64,000 nucleotides of DNA, taken from Bolinopsis microptera. Lineage: Eukaryota > Ctenophora > Tentaculata > Lobata > Bolinopsidae. A program made the position numbers and the translations under genes. The DNA is taken from NCBI RefSeq assembly GCF_026151205.1, contig NC_087073.1, forward strand, positions 18,628,837 through 18,692,836. Reading direction: 5' to 3'. Below the pieces are notes generated by a model. It was given only the letters and a program-made list of their open reading frames with translations, had not been told where the DNA came from and did no database searches. How positions within the stretch are numbered: the first letter of the stretch is position 1; each line of letters opens with the position of its first letter. This document shows positions 40,561 through 54,000 of this stretch, piece by piece.

Positions 40561-42026
40561 CTTAGGGTTTGTTGATCTACAGTACGTGTCGAACTAGAGT
40601 AGGTGTCGAACTTGAGTATGTATACCGAATTTACCATGGTAAAATCATCTTCACACCGTTAACTGTGCAAACAACTACAAAAGGTTCCTCCAAAATTGTA
40701 TACAGTGGGCAATATCCTTTATTTCATTCAATTCTTCTAAAGTATTCATAACCAAATTACGATCTTTAAGGTCATCCATCAATAATTTAAGGTTGCTTTT
40801 GCCGGGACAACTTATACGGCATACGCCCTTTTAATTTTTCATTCATAGATACAGCAAAAACAAGAGATACATTGGCCGGTGTATTGTCAACACTACGTAA
40901 AATATGACCGAACATTCTCCATCTCATCTACTTGCTCTGAGAGGGGTTTTGACTCACATTTCTTAAAAAGCTCAGAAACTTTTTGTTTGCCCTGGTTTCA
41001 CTAATCAGCTCAGATCCTGTCCGTGTCCAGTCCTCGTTCAGGAATTTCAGATGGCGGCTGTTTCCTCTTCCCATGGCTCCACTCCTGAAAATAGTCATGT
41101 GTTAAATCATCCTCGATTGGTGATCGGCTATTGAAGAGATTTAAGGCACTGTGGTCACTAAGACAGTGGATAAAGATGTTAAGTATAATAATCGTTTCAC
41201 AGAAGAAACGTTTGAGGTTGAAGAAAACTTTAGTTGCAGTTCAAAAAGAATATTATACTTAATATTGTGTAAGTTTGTTATGTACAGTATGTTAGACAGA
41301 CTAAATCTTGTTTGAAAATAGTTTTTCGGGTCATAGGAGCGGGTTAAAGTATGGAAATGACGTCTTAATTCACTTCACCAAGGTTCATCAACCTTCGGAT
41401 TTAAAAAAATTTAAAGATAGGCTGGGCCTGGTTGGCCCACGAGAGGTTAGCATGTGGATGCTTTGCCTACCTCTGGGGTATGGCAGTCTTATGGGAGGAT
41501 GCCGGTGGAATCAGAATGTTTAGTCAATGATGATGGTAAGTGTTGTGGGGTGTGTCATAGATGAACGCTTCAGTGGTGGCTGGGTGTGGAAGAGAGAGGC
41601 GAACTAAGACGACGTGTAAGTAGTTGCTATGTTACACCAGTCTGGTCCAGCTCCTCTGGCACTATTAACCATTTAGTGTGGTTTGCAAAGTTGACGATGG
41701 TGGAGATGTGTCGGTTGTCGAGTATGTCATTGACAGAGAGGTAGTAGTCCAGGAAATATTGACCTCTTATTTGACCTCTTATCCACATCCTTCGGATGTG
41801 GTCATTAAACACTTAGTATACAGACCGATTATAAAATCTGCGAATTAGCTAAAAAATGAACTGTGAAGGGTGTGAAGTACAAAATAGTGAGGTGACTGAG
41901 TTGATCAGCGTGGTGAAGCTGATGTGAAAAAGAAGACCTGAATTATCCATTTCATTCCATGCTAGATGCTAGTTCAACTATGAATGAAATTATTCAATTT
42001 TGGTAATTACATTTATTTACTTTTAG
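40561..42026. other. POLR3C upstream flank
   Basis: No gene is recognised. A repeat copy lies at 41395-41515 (see separate entry) and a CCACATCCTTCGGATGTGG hairpin at 41783-41801. The POLR3C promoter and any 5'-UTR exon should lie here. Confidence 0.35.
41395..41515 (+). repeat. Interspersed repeat, copy 1 (TCTGCCTACCTCTGGGGT type)
   Basis: Shares an ATAGGCTGG start, an ACGAGA..TTAG middle and a GCCTACCTCTGGGGTATGGC core with the copy at 63790-63915. Identity is patchy. The class of repeat is unknown; there is no clear coding potential. Confidence 0.45.
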
Positions 42027-42032
42027 GAAGCA

Positions 42033-45000
42033 ATGACAACTGGAGTTCATCAACTGGTAGTATCTTTAGTGGATGATTTATTTGGCCCAATATGTGCCAA
42101 AACAGTATCAACCATCCTTAAAAACAGTCAAATTGGTATGAAAGAAATCATTGAACGCACTGGATTTGACAAACGCACAGCTAACCAATGTCTTTGTGTC
42201 TTAATAAAACACAGATTTGTCAGGTATGTAGTATAAGTATTTTGTATCCTAGATTTTGAGCAGTAAACCAAGCCATTCATAATTTAATATTTTCAATTTT
42301 TAAATTTTTTTACACACCTGTTTGAGCTTATGTATATTAATCCCATTAATAGATCTATTCTGTGCTAGGTTTGACGAGATTGGAGAGAAAAAACGAGCTG
42401 TTCGATACACTGTCGACATACTTCAGTCACTTAGTCTACCATTTTACCCAATGTTTGTCAACATTGTGAAACAACAACACGGTGACATGGCTGAAGTTGT
42501 ACTGGAGGAGCTATTACACCAAGGTTCTTCTTTTAAAGACTCCCTCCTTGATATTTGTCTGATCAGGCTGCAAACATCCGTTAAAGATAAACATACTGTC
42601 AATATGGAAACTTTGGACAGTATTTTTGAGGTATTTTTGAAGTATTTAATTTGTAGTACAGGACAATTTGTTTCTGTTCAGTTTATAATTCGATTTACAA
42701 TGCTTCTGTTTGAGTTCAACTTTTACTTCTTATCTTTTGATATGAGCCATTTGGACACTGATTTTATTTCATGATGGCTGACTCTTCCATGACATTCTCA
42801 AAATGTAGCTTCTTAGATTACTTCGATTGGAACTGTTTAAGATACTTCTTATAATTAATTATTTAAATAATAAACAGGTACTAAGATCAAGAGGGTATGT
42901 TGAGAAAACAGAAGAGCCATCAGAAGACGGGGAACCTCCAACTAAAAAGAGTCGTTCTTCAGGAGGTGTTATGTGGCGAGTCAACACCCAAGCTTTCTAC
43001 ACCTTCATGCGAGATACTCAGATTGTGAGTAAAACTCTGATTGACATAATTAGTGTGATGTATAATTACAATTAATTAGTAAAATCTTATCAGAGGATAA
43101 AGGAGAGGCCGTAAAAATGTTGATGTAACATAAATTATGTGTAATCAATTCTTGCAATTTGGAATATGAAGAAACAATTCATAACACAAAGAATTACCCA
43201 AATTGGTTAAACGGCACGTTTACACATAATTTGGGCTTTTCAGCATTGACCCACCTTCGCCTCATACAGTTGAAGAATTATCATGAATATTCAATTTATT
43301 CTGGGCAAGAGCTTTTGTTCTATTATGATCATACGGACCCTTATGAATAGTTATTTGACTCAGCATACACCGAGCTGTACATACAAATCCTTCTGCCCAG
43401 GTAGAATTTATAAAGAACAGGTTTGATGAAGGAGCAGGAGAGGTTGTGAGCGTTATACTGCTTCTTAATAACCAGATAGATGGTGACATGTCGCAGTGTT
43501 CCTCGAGTGCTTCTTATGATCAGGTAGATCTACAGTAACTCACGAAGACATTTTTTAATGATTTATAGATTTTGTGGGGTATGGTAGTTATTATCTTTTT
43601 GGGGTTTCAGATTAGGGTCTTAGTTTAGGTCGTTCTGAAGGATCGGAGCTCGAAGTTTATTAAAGGGAACTGTTCAACAATAATACATTATAACGAAATA
43701 TGTGATCTGGTAAATTAGAATTTTTGATTATCAATTGTCATAATTTCAGATTCTTCACGCACTGAAGAACAAGAGTCCGACCATGGTTCCATTTGCGAAA
43801 AGTTATCTTGATATTCTGACTGATAGTGATTTAGGTAAGAAACTAAAACGCAGATGTTCAATAAAAGTATTCAGCTTGATTAATGTCAGATATAATATAA
43901 TATTGTATACGTTCACAAGCTCGTTCGCTAAATATCATACAATTTTATTTTATTCGATGCGCTTGTGAATTTTACGTGGTTGGTTCAGTAGCAGCTTGAT
44001 TCAAATCCCCTGAACAAACTTGTAACGATAGTGATTTCCTCACGAAATTGCCGAAACTTCTTATTGTGATTAGGTACACTATTGGATTTGTTGCAAGGTT
44101 TAGGACTGTAAGATAGCTTGAAAATCTTGTGAAATGTTCATTAGATATTCCTTGACTCGCAAGAATGTATTTCATTCCAACCGGCAGAAGAGAGATCAAA
44201 AACACGACTGATACACCAAGATTGGTCGCTAGTGTTCCAGGTTTCAGTTTTCTCGCTTTACGAAATGTATAGATAAGCAGTCCAATCGTACAACCCAGAA
44301 TTATAAATCCTGGGATGACAATGTAAACAAAATAGAGGTACGAATACGCATCAGATGCTCCACTCTTCTTTGAAACTATTGTGCATCGCAATATTTCGGG
44401 ACTGAAAGAGAATTCATCCTGATACATGATAACGTATCCAAGTATGGGCAGCGCTGCTAGCCAAATAAACCCTGCTATGAAGTAGCCTTGTCTAGTACTT
44501 CGTATTCTTGCTAGGAACGGAAAAGCGAGCAAGTTGCTTTGCTAACATTAAGAGAACAGAGGGAAAAAATACTCACCGAAAAGAAGATGTTACACAAAAA
44601 TACTGATATGAAACAGTTTTGCTCTCCCAAGACATATCGTCCCGCTATAATGTTGATAAAGTTTGTCAGCATGTACAATCCACATCCCATATCAGCCACT
44701 GCTAGGTTTCCTATGATTACCACTGATATTCTGTCCAGCTTTATTGATTTCTTCTTTATGGCTATGAGAACTACCAGATTTCCTAAAATAGCCGAGGTGG
44801 TGGTAGAGATGGTCCAAACTGCTAGAAGGTAGCGCTCAACGGTACTTGGAGTAGTTTCAGTCATTACCTTTCTTTAGGGATGTTTGAAGTTATTGAAGTG
44901 TGAGCTGTTGTTCTAGTTAGACTTGTGTTTGCTAATTAATATTACAACTGGTAAATTTTTAAGAACCTGAAAAGTTTCAGCGCAATAATTAATTAACGAA

Positions 45001-48000
45001 AAAAGGTGTGATTTTTAAATGTTTCTTGATAATTTTACCACCATTGTCTCACTGTGAAATGTCGTTTAAAACGCTTCTTCGGACTATTCCTAATTGAGCT
45101 GAAGAAATAATAACTGATCGTCACATTGTCATGTACCCATTAGAGTGTATTCTCCAATTAACAAGCATGTAAGTAACTACATCATATCGCTCAAAACCAA
45201 GGAGTGGTTAATTTACCATCTTGTACTTATTACCAAAACAGCGCAGCAGAATTTTCTCAATAAAATGTCGAGAAAATAGTTAAAGAGAAACTAGTTAAAG
45301 AGATGTAGTATAAGATTAAACAATTCTCAGCTGCAAACTAATTAATGAGAGTAACGAGTAGACGCAAGAAATAAACGGAATCACCTGTTAATATTTGTTT
45401 ATAATCGGTTTCTAAAGTTTGGGTACCGCAGTTGTAAATGATATTTCGGCTGCCTCGTGTGAGCCACGTGGAAATTGCAGCTGTTGTAGCAGTTTTGGGC
45501 TATGGCAGGTGATTAGTAACTATTGCACGTGCGCTAATTATTTACTTCGATCATGAGTACTACTACCTGCAGCAGCATTACCACTTGACAAAATTGCTGC
45601 CCGACAAAAAGGCCCCCTGAGATCTAACTACCTAAACAATTAATAATTATACCAATCAGTGGCTGTTTGGTCTGACACGTATTAATAATTAACCAACTGT
45701 AATTCCCGACAATAAGGCCCGTGTAACTTTGTAAACTTGTATACTCAGTTTTATAATGCAAAACTCACTACAAGAAATTGAGCCTAGAAACATAATGTGT
45801 GTAATATTATTTCCTATGAGGCGTCAACATGACCTATTTTCAGTCACCGGACAAAACAATCATATCAGTTAAAAGGTCCCTCAATATTGCCAATCTACAT
45901 TGAAATGAATAATCATGATATAAATGTTCACTAGTTAGAGTCAACTTTTATTTTCAATGCACGTAGTTGGTTCGGATGTAGCACTGTAGCAGCTTGATTC
46001 AAATCTCATGAACAGACTTGTAACAATAGTGATCCACTCACGAAATTGCTGAAACTACGAAGTATTGATTTTGACCTCTATCCCGTACGGATAAAACTTG
46101 TATCATAAATTAAGCCTTAAAGTCTGGCCTCTTGCCGTCATTATATGGTACATATTCTAACATAACTATTTCATGTGACTCCAAATTATTTCAGTCTTAG
46201 TTACCCAGTGCACACGCTAAGTTATACTTAAACTTGATTTGAAACTTCTACCAAAATGTATAGTATAACAGTAATTCTATGCAATGATCTCCACCATCAT
46301 GGCTATTTATAGCTCACACCCTTTCAAGCACGTAAATGGGTAGCCACACTCGCGAGATAGTTTCAGCACCATCCTCTACAATAATGTACACTACACACGG
46401 AGATAGTGTTTAGAAGATACTATAATTCTAGTGGTGAGTTAGTGAGTTAAAGCACACACTGTTCTGCCGGAGAACCACCTCTAAAAACAAAACAATTTGA
46501 TGATTGCAACATTAACCATTATTAATGATTAACATGCTCACAATATATTTTTTCAGGTATAGTGAAGTTAGTGGACGACTTCGGGGGCGGCTCCTTTCTG
46601 ATAAACTTCTCAAACTTTTATCTCGAGTACGCCAAACACCACATTTGTTCTATTGTTCGGGAAAGATTTGGTCCCAAATCACATCGGATATTCTCCATAG
46701 TCATGGCCAAGAAAATGATCGAACAAAAACAGGTAATTTTATTATTATTTAGGTAAGTTTTCATAAAAACGATTTATGTTACTAGTTCTTTTTGTAGTAA
46801 AAAAACATACTATTTTTTATTTAGATAAGTTTTCATAAAAACGATTCCAGGTGCAACTTTGGTTGAAAAAAGACACTTCCATCTTGTGTTTAGCCAGTTT
46901 TTTGTATAGTTTTTAGAATGGTGTTATAAATCATAATTCAGTCGGAGAATTTGCCTCTCTCAGTAACGATTAAACACTACAGGTAGCTGAGTTAGCTCTA
47001 ATCCCCTATAAAGACGCTAAAGAGCTTCTCTACACCCTTTACACAGAGAACTTTCTAGAAATACAAGAATTGCACAGAACACCCGACTTTTCTCCTCTAC
47101 GAACCTTCTATCTCTTCCATGTGCCCCTGGAGAAGCTGACATTGAAGTTACTCAATGTTTGTTATAAGGCTATTTATAACCTTATGTCCCTAAGAAAAGA
47201 CAATTTAAATGTGAGTGTTGGTATCTTTAATTACATCCTAAAATGAATCTTGTCAAGGAACTTTTGCTTTTGTATCTGTATTATGTACAGTGTATTATAT
47301 CAGTGAATAATGGCTTACTCCAGAGCCTTACATTAAGCCGGAATGAAGGACTAAGTTATGACTTTACTAATTTCCAGGAGAACAGCAGATTGGTAGACAA
47401 GTCACTGCGCGCAGACGCGTCAACACTTGCAGCCACGCAACAAGGCATAGCACCGGAGGATCTTGAGGATATGCTGACTTCTAGCGAGAAACAGCAACTT
47501 GGTTAGTACACAATATGTGCATCTACTAACTAAAATGGCATAGATAGAAGATTTACATCCTACACACAGTGTAGGATGGCTTGGAATTATCTCAATGTCT
47601 AAGTTTGTATTTTGTTCCTTCTGGTTACAATTTTTACTTTGAATCTTCCCATGTATTACTCAGGAAACATTTCACTAAAGTTTTTCAATTCAAAATTTCC
47701 TCACTGTGCTAAGGGATCATTCACATGTTATGTTAGCACTAAGCATCCTATAGTGTAGGGGTTATAGAATATGGCATGAATTGAATCGTGATGTTTATTT
47801 TTGATCTGAGCTTAAGTTCAGTCAGAGGAAAATTAGGGTTTTGGTTCAGTACTCATTACCCAGTCTTAGAGCTACACACTAAAAGATGATAACCCCCGGC
47901 ATATAGTTGGGCATTGTACACTGACATGTCGATCATTCTAAATATAGACCAAAGGGGACGTGTGGGGGGTACCAATGGCATAAATGGCATAATGGAGAAT

Positions 48001-51000
48001 TGGCCAAACAAAATTTCCATTTATGCCATGAAATTTCTATGCCATTTGATGAATTTTATGCCATTTTTCTCCATTCTATGCCATTCGAAATATTAAATTT
48101 TAAAACTTTGAACTGAGAATTTAATAACGAATAGTCTGCACCCCACTAGTACTGTCCACCTTTATCTCTATTTGTTGTACTGACCCTGGTCATTAGAAAC
48201 ACCCCTAAAAGTTCGTTTTTTGACAACAAATTTAAAACTTCTGTAATTTCATTTCTGTTTTAGTTACGCATTTGATTTTTGGTATGCGTATAGAAAATCG
48301 ATACGGCTTTAAAATGAGATGTTCGGCGACCTCCTAGCTCACTCACTAGACTCAGTAGGAGTGATTTAACTGCGAGGGACAATTGAGGCTAACAAATTAG
48401 CCTCACCACTTTCAAAATATAACTTTCTTATGTTACGTCCATGATATCCAAGTTGCAAGTATAATTCATAGTGATTATACTTGATCGAGATCTAAGCTTT
48501 AAATATTCGAGGTGAAAATGAGGCTAACCACCTTTTGAGAGGGTGAAATGAGGCTAACAAGTATACTTTTGTGTATATTTTCGAGTTGGTTCGGTATTGT
48601 GACTATCTAATATGTCAACAATAAAGATTGATTCATCCTCTTCAAACTCAACATTTCAGAAATCGCCGAGTCTACTTGTAGGAGGCCAAAATGAGGCTAA
48701 TAAATAATTCGACCGCATTTTAACTTTAATTTACGGAAACAGGTTAACAACTCACAAGTTACTTGATATCTATGTTGCACATGAAATTCCGTCGGATAGC
48801 TTCTATACTTTTGTGTATATTTTCGAGCATGTTCGGTATTGTGACTATCTAATGTGTCACCAATAAAAATTTATGATTCGACCGCATTTTAAGTTTTAAC
48901 TTTAATGTACGGAAACATGTTATAGACCCACTATAAAACTTGTAATTGTAGCCCGAAGGTTATTGAGACTTTATCGAAACTTATGAGAGGTTGGATTGAG
49001 GCTACCTTCCCTCCTTGAGGCAAAATTGAGGCTAACAGATACACTACGCAGACAATTGTCACTGTGCCAGCTATCAAGTAGTTGCTGAGCAGCAGCAGCA
49101 GTTAGATGAAGAAAATGAAGTTGAGGAAGGAAATGTATTAAAGCTGTTGGCTAGAGTAGGACCCTTACTTCTATGGAGCTCTCTGGCCAATTGCTCTGGC
49201 AATGCTCTCCATGGGGCCATGTAATATCACATGATCTTGGCCAACATAACTGTATTTTATGTAATGAACAAATGCGTTTACAGTAACACTGACATGATGA
49301 AGAGAGTCAGGACTGTAAGACGGTACATTGACGATGGTGCAGGTTTCTTCTACAGCACTGAAAGGAAATTTGACCAGTGGATTTCCGATGTAAACAAATC
49401 CTTGAAAGAATATGGGCTACTCATTGACGAATCCCAATGGAAGGAAGTTGGCACGCCTGTGGCTTTTCTAGATATCGAGTTTTGTTTCGACCCTGAGGGA
49501 AACTTACAAACTGACCTCCATATCAAGGAAACAGATTCAAGGAGCTATCTACATTTTAGCAGTGCACATCCAAACCACATTTATAGTGGAATAGTTTACA
49601 GCCAGTGTATCAGACTCAGGAGAATAATCAACTCACAAGAACGACTGGAAACCAGATTGAGTGAATTAAGCCAAGCATTCAAGGCAGCTGCTTATCCCTC
49701 AAAAATGGTGAACAACATTAGCAAAAAAGTTCTCAACTCAGAAAGAAACCTTGAACGAAGACCTCCCAAGGACAACACATTGAAGCCAGAGATCCTACCA
49801 ATAAGGGTTGTCTCAACCTACGGAAGTGACTCTGACATTGTCACCACAGTGAAAAAGTATGAGGAGAACTTAAAGAAGACCAGAAGTTTTTGTAACCTGA
49901 GTGACTCAAAACAACAGAGTAACACCCTTGAAGAAAAGAAGAATGGCAAAAAGTTCTTCCAATTTGTCAAGAAAACAGGAAGCAACCTCAAAAGCCGGTT
50001 GGTTAAGGTGAAAGAAATAGCTCTGGGGAATAAGCATGGTCAAACAAGGCCGTGTAGAAAGAAGAACTGTGCAACGTGTGAGTCTATTGATAGTGCTACA
50101 CAAATCAGCATCAATGGGAAACGGGTAAAACCAGCACCAGGTACATGCATCACTTACAACATCATATATTTGATCAGATGTAAACTGTGTGAGAAACCAT
50201 ACGTAGGCAAATCCACCAGAATGCTACGGGTAAGGTTTGGCGAACACAGAAGAGCATTCTACAAGATCATCAGTGGGCAAAAGGTTGACACGGATGATGA
50301 CTCAAACTGCGTAGGACTCCACCTCCATATAGAGCATGGACTGACTCAGAAGGAAAATTTTAACAATAGTGTTTCAGTGTGTATCCTAGAAAATTCAAGT
50401 CCTAGTAGTTTAGATGTTAAGGAGCACCGATATATACATGCCTTAAATTCCCTCCGCCCCTCAGGAATGAATAGTACAAACCCTTTTAAGATTCCTTTAT
50501 TGCATAATTGATTTTTATTTTGCCTGAGGGGCTTTCCATAAATTATTTTTTTAAATAATTGGTCCTTTTATTGATGTTTCATATTTCACGGCAGTTTCCT
50601 TTTCAGAGTTTGAGTTTATATTTAGAAACTAACCATACTATCTTTTAGATTTATGTCACTTATGATGGCTCCGGCTGAAAGTACTATGACTCATTTTATC
50701 TAGAAGATTGTAGTTTCATTGCTTCTGAAGTAGCTATCAGTTCGCCGGTCAATGTTGGGTATAATACTCTTATCACATGATCTGATATCATGCCAAATTA
50801 GACTCTAAACTATAAAGTATAATAAAAATGGAACTGTTTGAGAAAAAACATTTTTCGTTACTTGGAAAGAGAATACTTACTCAGCTGTCAGCATAACGAA
50901 TCAGACGTACCTTGATCTTATATGTACTTGTGACGGTCTTGTTTTGTATTTAAGGGGGCATTATGAAATTTCTCTCGAAATTGATTTTATAGTTGTTTCT

Positions 51001-54000
51001 GATAGAGGAGAGTGATATCTATCTGCTGCTTTTGGTCCCATGGAAAAATATTGTTCCTAGCCGAATTTATTGCCGGTCAAAGGTCAGCGTTCATGTGTAA
51101 TTGTATTGCGCGAGCGATTTTCAATCGCGCGCCCTGAAAATTGAGTCTAAAATTCTATCTTCTCCTACATTTTTTGAGCAATCACCTTGAAACTTTCAGG
51201 ATATGTTCTAAGGACCGTTTAGAAGATTCCATTCGATCAGAAGTTTAAGATAGGCCTTAGAAAATTTTTTATTCGATTTTGAAAATCTTGGACCTGGAAA
51301 AATTGTCCAAAAACGAGGTCCAAGATTTTCAAAATCGAATAAAAATTTTTCTAAGGCCTATCTTAAAATTCTGATCGAATGGAATCTTCTAAATGGTCCT
51401 TAGAACATATCCTGAAAGTTTCAAGGTGATTGCTCAATAAATGTAGGAGAAGATAGAATTTTAGACTCAATTTTCAGGGCGCGCGATTGAAAATCGCTTG
51501 CGCAATACAATTACACATGAACGCTGACCTTTGACCGGCAATAAATTCGGCTAGGAACAATATTTTTCCATGGGACCAAAAGCAGCAGATAGGTATCACT
51601 CCCCTCTATCAGAAACAACTTTAAAATCAATTTCGAGAGAAATTTCATAAAGACCCCCCCCTGCCCCCTTAACTCTGCTGAAGAAGCAATTCCCTAATGC
51701 TGAAATCGTCACTTATTACCTTGGAAGTGATCAGAATGAGCAGCTGTTTGCATTTATTCGGGTTTCTTTTTCATCTGGTCGCTCAAGAAATACGGATGCG
51801 ATAATTATGGCCCATGGAATGGAGAGGAAGAATGTGTACAGTGCTTTATCATTACATGAAGACACATCTGCAATTGCACATGCACGTGGAAGTACAGTTT
51901 TGCATCCTACAGTTCACCTCAAAAAGGTTAAATCTACAGGCCAGAAAGCAGAACGAGTGAAATGGACTGGTGGTATGATAAGCCTAGGCAAGTTGGCAAA
52001 AACGCTGGACAGGGCATCGAGGGACTGCATTCGAGAAGGGAAAAGAAACAATTTCCCTGTGTTCGCCGCAGTCGCAGATCCTGAAGAACGGAGTGGGAAG
52101 CCAATCGTCCATGGCCAAGAACTTTCTTGGGAAGCTGTAGATGATGAAGCTGGACGACTTAGCTTATGAGGTAGAACCTGGAGTTGATGATTGTGATGAT
52201 GGAGAAACGATATCAACAGATAAATATATGGAACACTATCCTTCCGGTCTTTTGAGACACTCACGCTCAATGGAGGAAGAAGCACTTTATCAACAAAATC
52301 TCGTCTTTCAAGATTCAAGGGGGACGCGTTTGGAGTGTCTTCTGATGTTCGCATATACAATCAACCTGAATGCGGATGTTCAACAGTTTTGAAAGCTGGC
52401 AGTACAGAAACTCTTAAAGTCTTCAAATCTCAGCAGGACTTTGCAACAGGAGTGGTTAGATTTATTTCTTATAAGTCATGCCCGATGAAGTACTACTGCC
52501 AGGAACATAGCCTAATCAATGGATCTCCTAATGTTTGGCTACTCGTCGAAGACAAATACATCAGATGCATTGTTCCTTGATGACATTCAAAATCGTTGTG
52601 TTGTCAATGTTTGTATTCTGTACATTTTGAACATCTCACAATTTGCTTTTCTTGAATAGTGAAATGTTTGGTATATATTTGATATACGGTGACTTCCACA
52701 CTTGCATTCTACCGTCCTACTGCACTCAGTCCTAGTTAGGTGTCAGCACTACACTACATATACCGGCCTATCATCCCACATCCTCGTCTTTGATCAAATA
52801 ATTTGAGGCACAGTGTGTAACACTATAACTATAGTTGGCATTTCTGTTGGGCAAAAACGTTTTGGCAATGTATTGGCAGTTGGGATAGTGCTAAGCACTC
52901 TAAACTATAAAGGTGCATGGGAATGTTGGATTATGGTATGGTTGTCATATTGCTGGTGTGGCGTCCGCAATATTATCAGTCGCCTTTGAAAATCTACTAC
53001 AGATTTTCTTTCTGTATATCACTATACAGTTCCTCTTTAGAAAAAGTGCATGTGACAAGTAACGAGACAAGGATGCTCTAGGATCAGGAGCGACAAATGA
53101 TCAATTGTTCTAGACGTGAGGCTTTCTGCAGTAACGGCCCTAGCGAACAGGGGGATGGTTGTTCGCTTGAGTACTATGATGCGGTTATACAAGTCTGGCA
53201 AAACAATTTGTGACCTGCCTATTGGCCGGGCGCCGCCGTAGACTCAACACATGGTGTGTGGGGTATTTACCTCGGGCACACACCTTAATCTCTCGACCGG
53301 CGGGTCACACCCAAATCTCCTGCTCCAACTCTTTCAAAGGCTGGTACCCTACTACTACGTGGCCAGAAGGAAATTCTTGTAGGAACTCTTAATGTACGAA
53401 CAATAAGAGAACAATACAAGAGGGATGAGCTGGGTGTATGCATGAGGGATAGTGGCGTACATATTTTGGGCATTCAGGAGCATCGGGTAGTACATAGCAC
53501 TGAAATCGAGTATCAAGATCTTGGAAGCTCTCACCTCATAACAACTTCGGCATGGAGAACCAGCAATGGGGCGGCTGCTGGTGGGGTTGGTATTGTCTTG
53601 GACAAAAAGACAGTATTCAACTCATTGATTAGTGTATACTCACATGACAGGAGGACGATGGTAGCCAACTTTGCAGGGAACCCGGTCACAACTGTTATTG
53701 TGACTTATAGCCCGACAGAGGGGGCGACTGTCGACGAAGCAGAAAACTACTACGACAGCCTTGGTGGTGCCATCGACCAGATACCAGCCCACAACTTACT
53801 ATTCGTTGTAGGAGACCTCAATGCGCATGTCTCATCATCAGGAAACTGGACATCCTTCCACAAGGGTCCAGCAAACCGAAATGGTAGACTGCTAGAGGAT
53901 ATGCTGTTGGAGCGACAGCTAGAAATCACAAACACCAGATTTCAGAAGCGAAGAGGTAAACTCTGGACATATCTCTCAGATATGAGTCAAAGTAAATCTC

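Noticed and set aside
44544-44578. 35-base intron in the nested GPCR (GTGAGT...TTAG on the minus strand)
   Set aside because: Splicing would restore the frame but remove half of TM3, which aligns well with the related receptor at 608; 35 bases is also too short for an animal intron. A single-base indel is simpler.
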